Assembly: GCF_023149135.1 (NCBI RefSeq)
Contig: NZ_JAIWJX010000002.1
Span: 186,001-250,000, forward strand
Source of the DNA: Fictibacillus marinisediminis
GTDB lineage: Bacteria > Bacillota > Bacilli > Bacillales > Fictibacillaceae
DNA: 64,000 nucleotides
Reading direction: 5' to 3'
In this document: piece after piece, positions 60,672 to 64,000 of the stretch
How the letters are laid out: each line of letters opens with the position of its first letter
Numbering within the stretch: position 1 is the stretch's first letter
Program-made: the position numbers and the translations under genes
The notes under the pieces: model-generated
What the model was told of the DNA's origin: nothing
The model's database searches: none
Seen by the model: the letters and a program-made list of their open reading frames with translations, nothing else

Positions 60672-62609
60672 TTATTCTTCCTCGAGCTGGAGCAGTTCCC
60701 ATTCTTCCATAAGATGCTCGGTTTCTGCTTTGATCTGTTCGATCTTTTCATTATGTTCCTGCGTTTTCTCATAATCCTGGTAAACGGCGGGATCACATAA
60801 CGCTTCTTCATGAACAGCCTGCTCGGTTTCAAGCTTCTCCAAGAGGGTCTCTATTTCTTCAATTCTCCTCTGCCGCTTGCGGTCTTCGCGTTTAGCCGCC
60901 TTGTCCTGTTTATACGCTCCGGCTGAGGCGGGTTCCTCCGCTTGCGGGGAGGAAGGGAGACTTTTGTTTTTTAATTCTTCACGTTCTCGCGTCTCGGTTT
61001 TTTTCGCAATATAATAATCATAGTCACCGAGATAGTTTGTAATTTTCGTCCGTGAAAGCTCAGCGACCTTGGTGGCAATCCGGTTGATGAAATAACGGTC
61101 ATGTGAAACGAAAACAATCGTTCCGGGATAATTGATGAGTGCCTGTTCGAGAACCTCTTTGCTGTCGAGATCCAGATGGTTTGTCGGTTCGTCCAATAAC
61201 AGCAGGTTGGCCTTTTGCATCATTAGTTTAGCCAGTGCAAGCCGGGCTTTTTGGCCGCCGCTCAGCTCGTTGACATACTTGAGTACGTCATCCCCGCTGA
61301 ACAGGAAGTTGCCTAGAACGGTTCGGATTTCTTTTTCCGTTTTGTCCGGATACTCGTCCCAGAGCTCGTTCAGCAATGTTTTATTGGAGCTGAGGTTCGC
61401 CTGCTCCTGTTCATAATGGCCGATCTTCACATTGGCGCCGTAAGCGATGTGTCCTTCCAATAAAGGCAGCTGTTTTAAGATGGCCTTTAAAAGAGTGGAC
61501 TTTCCTATGCCGTTCGGCCCGACAAGCGCAACGCTGTCCTGGCGGGAAACATGATAGTCAATGTTGGTGATGAGCGGCACACCGTCCTCATAACCGGTAG
61601 CGACCTGCTCAAGCTTTAATACGTCATTGCCGCTTTGGCGTTCTATATCGAACAAGAAGGATGCGGACTTTTCATCACCAAGCGGCTTGTCCATGACTTC
61701 CATTTTCTCAAGCTGCTTTCTGCGGCTCTGTGCACGTTTAGTGGTAGAGGCCCGGACGAGGTTTTTTTGAACAAAGTCCTGAAGCTTGGCGATCTCATCC
61801 TGTTGCTTCTCATAGGCTTTCATATCCAGTGCAAGGCGTTCTGCTTTTTGTTCCAGATACTGCGTGTAGTTACCTTTAAACTTGGAAGAGCGATGGCGGG
61901 AGATCTCATAGACCGTCGTCACGATTTTATCCAGGAAATAGCGGTCATGCGAGACGAGCAGGATCGCGCCGGGATAGGACTGCAAATATTGCTCAAGCCA
62001 TGAGAGTGTTTCAATGTCCAGGTGGTTGGTCGGCTCGTCCAGTATTAAAAGGTCTGGCTTTGTAAGGAGCAGTTTAGCCAGCGCTAGGCGTGTTTTCTGC
62101 CCTCCGCTTAATGTCTGCACGGGAGTTGACGGATCAAACCCGCTAAACTGAAAGCCGTGAAGCACCGTGCGGATGTCCGATTCGTATTGATAGCCGCCTG
62201 CTTCCTTGAACTGGATCTGCAGTTCGTCATACTCTTTTAGCAGTTTATTGTAGGCTGTGTCATCTGCGGTCAGCGCAGGATCACCCATTCGGCTCTCCAT
62301 GCTGCGCAGCTGCTTTTCCATCTTCCGAAGCGGCTCGAACACGCTGATCATCTCATCCCAGATGGACAGTTCGGATTCAAGGCCAGTGTCCTGGGCTAGA
62401 TAACCGACTCGGACGCCTTTTGGCATGATCAGCTGGCCTGAGTCGTAGGACATGTCACCGGTAATGATTTTTAAAAGCGTGGATTTGCCTGCTCCATTTC
62501 TTCCGACAAGCGCGATTCTGTCGCGGGTTTGGACTTCCAGCTTAATATTCGATAAAATAGGGTCAGCCCCAAATGATTTTGTTAAGTCATTCACCTGCAA
62601 AATAATCAA
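60672..62609 (-). CDS. ydiF: ABC-F family ATPase YdiF
   Basis: This 645-residue cytosolic protein has two ABC domains: Walker A GRNGAGKST (residues 36-44) and GPNGIGKST (about 365-373), with LSGGQKTRLALAKLLL and LSGGQKARLALAKLMM signatures. The linker between them is charged (about 230-310), and a C-terminal coiled coil is Glu/Lys-rich (about 540-645). ABC-F proteins act on the ribosome, often in translation rescue or antibiotic resistance. The start is TTG 62609 after GAGGTG. It occupies the ydiF position between tsaD and moaC. Confidence 0.95.
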   Translation of the reverse strand: MIILQVNDLTKSFGADPILSNIKLEVQTRDRIALVGRNGAGKSTLLKIITGDMSYDSGQLIMPKGVRVGYLAQDTGLESELSIWDEMISVFEPLRKMEKQLRSMESRMGDPALTADDTAYNKLLKEYDELQIQFKEAGGYQYESDIRTVLHGFQFSGFDPSTPVQTLSGGQKTRLALAKLLLTKPDLLILDEPTNHLDIETLSWLEQYLQSYPGAILLVSHDRYFLDKIVTTVYEISRHRSSKFKGNYTQYLEQKAERLALDMKAYEKQQDEIAKLQDFVQKNLVRASTTKRAQSRRKQLEKMEVMDKPLGDEKSASFLFDIERQSGNDVLKLEQVATGYEDGVPLITNIDYHVSRQDSVALVGPNGIGKSTLLKAILKQLPLLEGHIAYGANVKIGHYEQEQANLSSNKTLLNELWDEYPDKTEKEIRTVLGNFLFSGDDVLKYVNELSGGQKARLALAKLMMQKANLLLLDEPTNHLDLDSKEVLEQALINYPGTIVFVSHDRYFINRIATKVAELSRTKITNYLGDYDYYIAKKTETREREELKNKSLPSSPQAEEPASAGAYKQDKAAKREDRKRQRRIEEIETLLEKLETEQAVHEEALCDPAVYQDYEKTQEHNEKIEQIKAETEHLMEEWELLQLEEE

Positions 62610-62839
62610 TGTATAGTCACCTCAAATTCCTATCGACGAATAACAAGGTTCACAGACTGAATGCGAAATGAGATGCTGCTCGATTAGCCTGTATTGCTGA
62701 ATTCTGTCTACTCTTAGTGTAGCTTACATAAGCGAAGCGGAGCAACTAATCAATGTTCAACATTTCGTTAGAATTAACGTGCAAATCATCCGCCATAGAT
62801 TTCAAAGATAGTGTATATTCTAGGAAGAAGGAGAAGGTT

Positions 62840-63328
62840 ATGGAATCTTTTACGCATTTTAACGAACAAGGAAGAGCGAAAATGGTAGACATCTCCGATA
62901 AGGATGCGACGGTCCGTACAGCTGAAGCCAGAAGCTCAATCGCTGTTAACAAGGAAATCTACTCAAAAATAACAGAAGGCTCGTTTCGTAAAGGCGATGT
63001 CCTTGCCGTTGCGCAGGTCGCAGGCATTATGGCAGCGAAAAAAACATCCGACTGGATTCCAATGTGCCATCCTCTGTCCCTGACGGGTGTAGATATTACG
63101 TTTCAATGGGAAGAAGAAAATAAAGAAAAGTACAGGCTGCATATTGAAGCAGCCGTGAAAACAAAAGGCAATACCGGTGTTGAAATGGAAGCTTTGACTG
63201 CAGCGAGTGCCGCAGCGTTAACCGTTTATGACATGTGCAAGGCCGTGGATAAGGGAATGATCATTGGACCAACCTTTTTGCAGAGCAAAACCGGCGGAAA
63301 AAACGGGGATTTTCAACGTACCACTTAA
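62840..63328 (+). CDS. moaC: Cyclic pyranopterin monophosphate synthase MoaC
   Basis: A 162-residue enzyme of molybdenum cofactor synthesis that forms cyclic pyranopterin monophosphate from the MoaA product. [35 protein letters not shown] and [29 protein letters not shown] are conserved active-site blocks. The start is ATG 62840 after AAGGAGAAGG; the frame goes back to 62753 without support. It is divergent from ydiF and followed by rex. Confidence 0.95.
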   Translation: MESFTHFNEQGRAKMVDISDKDATVRTAEARSSIAVNKEIYSKITEGSFRKGDVLAVAQVAGIMAAKKTSDWIPMCHPLSLTGVDITFQWEEENKEKYRLHIEAAVKTKGNTGVEMEALTAASAAALTVYDMCKAVDKGMIIGPTFLQSKTGGKNGDFQRTT

Positions 63329-63377
63329 AAAATATGGTAAACTGTAGATAAGCTTTCTGATAGTGGAGGGCTCTAAT

Positions 63378-64000
63378 ATGAATCAGGAACAGATAAAAAT
63401 ACCGCAGGCAACTGCCAAGAGGCTTCCGCTTTATTACCGTTTTCTAAAAAACCTTTCCATTTCAGGAAAGCAGCGGGTATCTTCTGCAGAGCTTAGCGAA
63501 GCAGTAAAAGTAGACTCAGCAACGATCAGAAGGGATTTTTCCTACTTCGGTGCTCTCGGGAAAAAGGGTTACGGCTACAACGTAAACTATTTATTATCTT
63601 TTTTCCGGAAAACGCTTAACCAGGATGAAGTAACAAAGGTTGCCTTGATTGGCGTTGGAAATTTAGGGACCGCTTTCCTGCACTATAACTTTATTAAAAA
63701 CAATAATACGGTCATCCAGGTCGCTTTTGACGTGGATCCGGCCAAGGTAGGAAAAGAAGTAGCGGGAGTTCCGATCCATTCCATCGACAACATTGTAGCG
63801 GAGCTTCAGGAAAGTGATGTAGAAGTCGCCATCCTGACCGTTCCAGTGGGCTCTGCCCAGTTTATTGCCGACCAGCTCGTTCAGGCTGGGATCAAAGGCA
63901 TCTTGAACTTTACACCTGCGCGCCTGACACTGCCGGCAGAGATCAGGGTGCATCATATTGATTTAGCAGTGGAATTGCAGTCTTTGATTTATTTTATGAA
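63378..64000 (+). CDS. rex: Redox-sensing transcriptional repressor Rex (3' end cut off)
   Basis: 207 codons of Rex, running off the right edge without a stop. The N-terminal winged helix ([50 protein letters not shown]..., residues 15-70) and the Rossmann domain ([19 protein letters not shown], residues about 88-106) are complete; perhaps only a few residues are missing. Rex represses fermentation and respiration genes when NADH/NAD+ is low. ATG 63378 follows GGAGGG. It lies at the B. subtilis ydiH position. Confidence 0.95.
   Translation, partial: MNQEQIKIPQATAKRLPLYYRFLKNLSISGKQRVSSAELSEAVKVDSATIRRDFSYFGALGKKGYGYNVNYLLSFFRKTLNQDEVTKVALIGVGNLGTAFLHYNFIKNNNTVIQVAFDVDPAKVGKEVAGVPIHSIDNIVAELQESDVEVAILTVPVGSAQFIADQLVQAGIKGILNFTPARLTLPAEIRVHHIDLAVELQSLIYFM

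Overview
The window is chromosomal DNA of a low-to-moderate GC, spore-forming Bacillaceae species. The blocks acpS-ydcC-alr-ndoAI-ndoA-rsbRA-rsbS-rsbT-rsbU-rsbV-rsbW-sigB-rsbX-tex-cmpA-sprT and thiL-tsaE-tsaB-rimI-tsaD-ydiF-moaC-rex keep the Bacillus subtilis order, while the rest of the content differs from B. subtilis. The genus cannot be fixed from this sequence alone; a Fictibacillus-like or related Bacillaceae member is a guess.

Region 1 (1-11 kb): the start of an aromatic-acid-exporter-like gene, a T-box-controlled prolyl-tRNA synthetase, a small membrane protein, a YdcZ-type transporter, a PutP proline symporter with a catabolite-responsive element, a self-regulated MarR/MMPL efflux pair, a glycine-tyrosine-rich YjcZ-type sporulation protein, and kinase-like and DinB-like genes. 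Region 2 (11-24 kb): a general-stress protein with a sigma-B promoter, GNAT and TetR genes, an autoregulated ECF sigma factor pair (SigX/RsiX type), a catalytically dead NlpC/P60 protein, a PadR-HAAS-DUF4097 operon, UvsE, an SDR-QueA-like-VOC operon, and a signal peptidase behind a structured leader.

Region 3 (24-31.5 kb): Tag glycosylase, an L,D-transpeptidase with a masked ribosome-binding site, and the most striking unit of the window: an HTH-TPR receptor of the RNPP quorum-sensing type overlapping a secreted propeptide that carries four copies of AFDELPKT or close variants. A decayed Nudix gene, a truncated GNAT gene, a CorA-like transporter and a D,D-carboxypeptidase follow. Region 4 (31.5-34 kb): a four-gene operon joining an ABM-domain protein, an all-helical sensor-like protein, a CarH-like adenosylcobalamin-binding protein without a DNA-binding domain, and a PAS-like/STAS protein. 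It resembles a light- or B12-sensing input to the stressosome and lies about 4.5 kb from the rsb-sigB operon.

Region 5 (34-46.4 kb) is the housekeeping and stress core: acpS, alr, the EndoA toxin-antitoxin pair, the full stressosome and sigma-B operon with its internal sigma-B promoter, tex, cmpA and sprT. Region 6 (46.4-53.6 kb): twelve tRNA genes followed by a 16S-23S-5S rRNA operon, then a gene-free stretch with two arrays of a strictly 21-bp periodic repeat. Region 7 (53.6-64 kb): a trans-sulfuration enzyme, an amino-acid permease, tRNA-fMet and tRNA-Asp, thiL, the t6A-modification genes, a dense DnaA-box cluster, ABC-F ydiF, moaC and the start of rex.

Many starts were moved from the longest reading frame to the codon with a properly spaced Shine-Dalgarno sequence. 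Three small genes and rex lie outside what a simple long-ORF scan reports.
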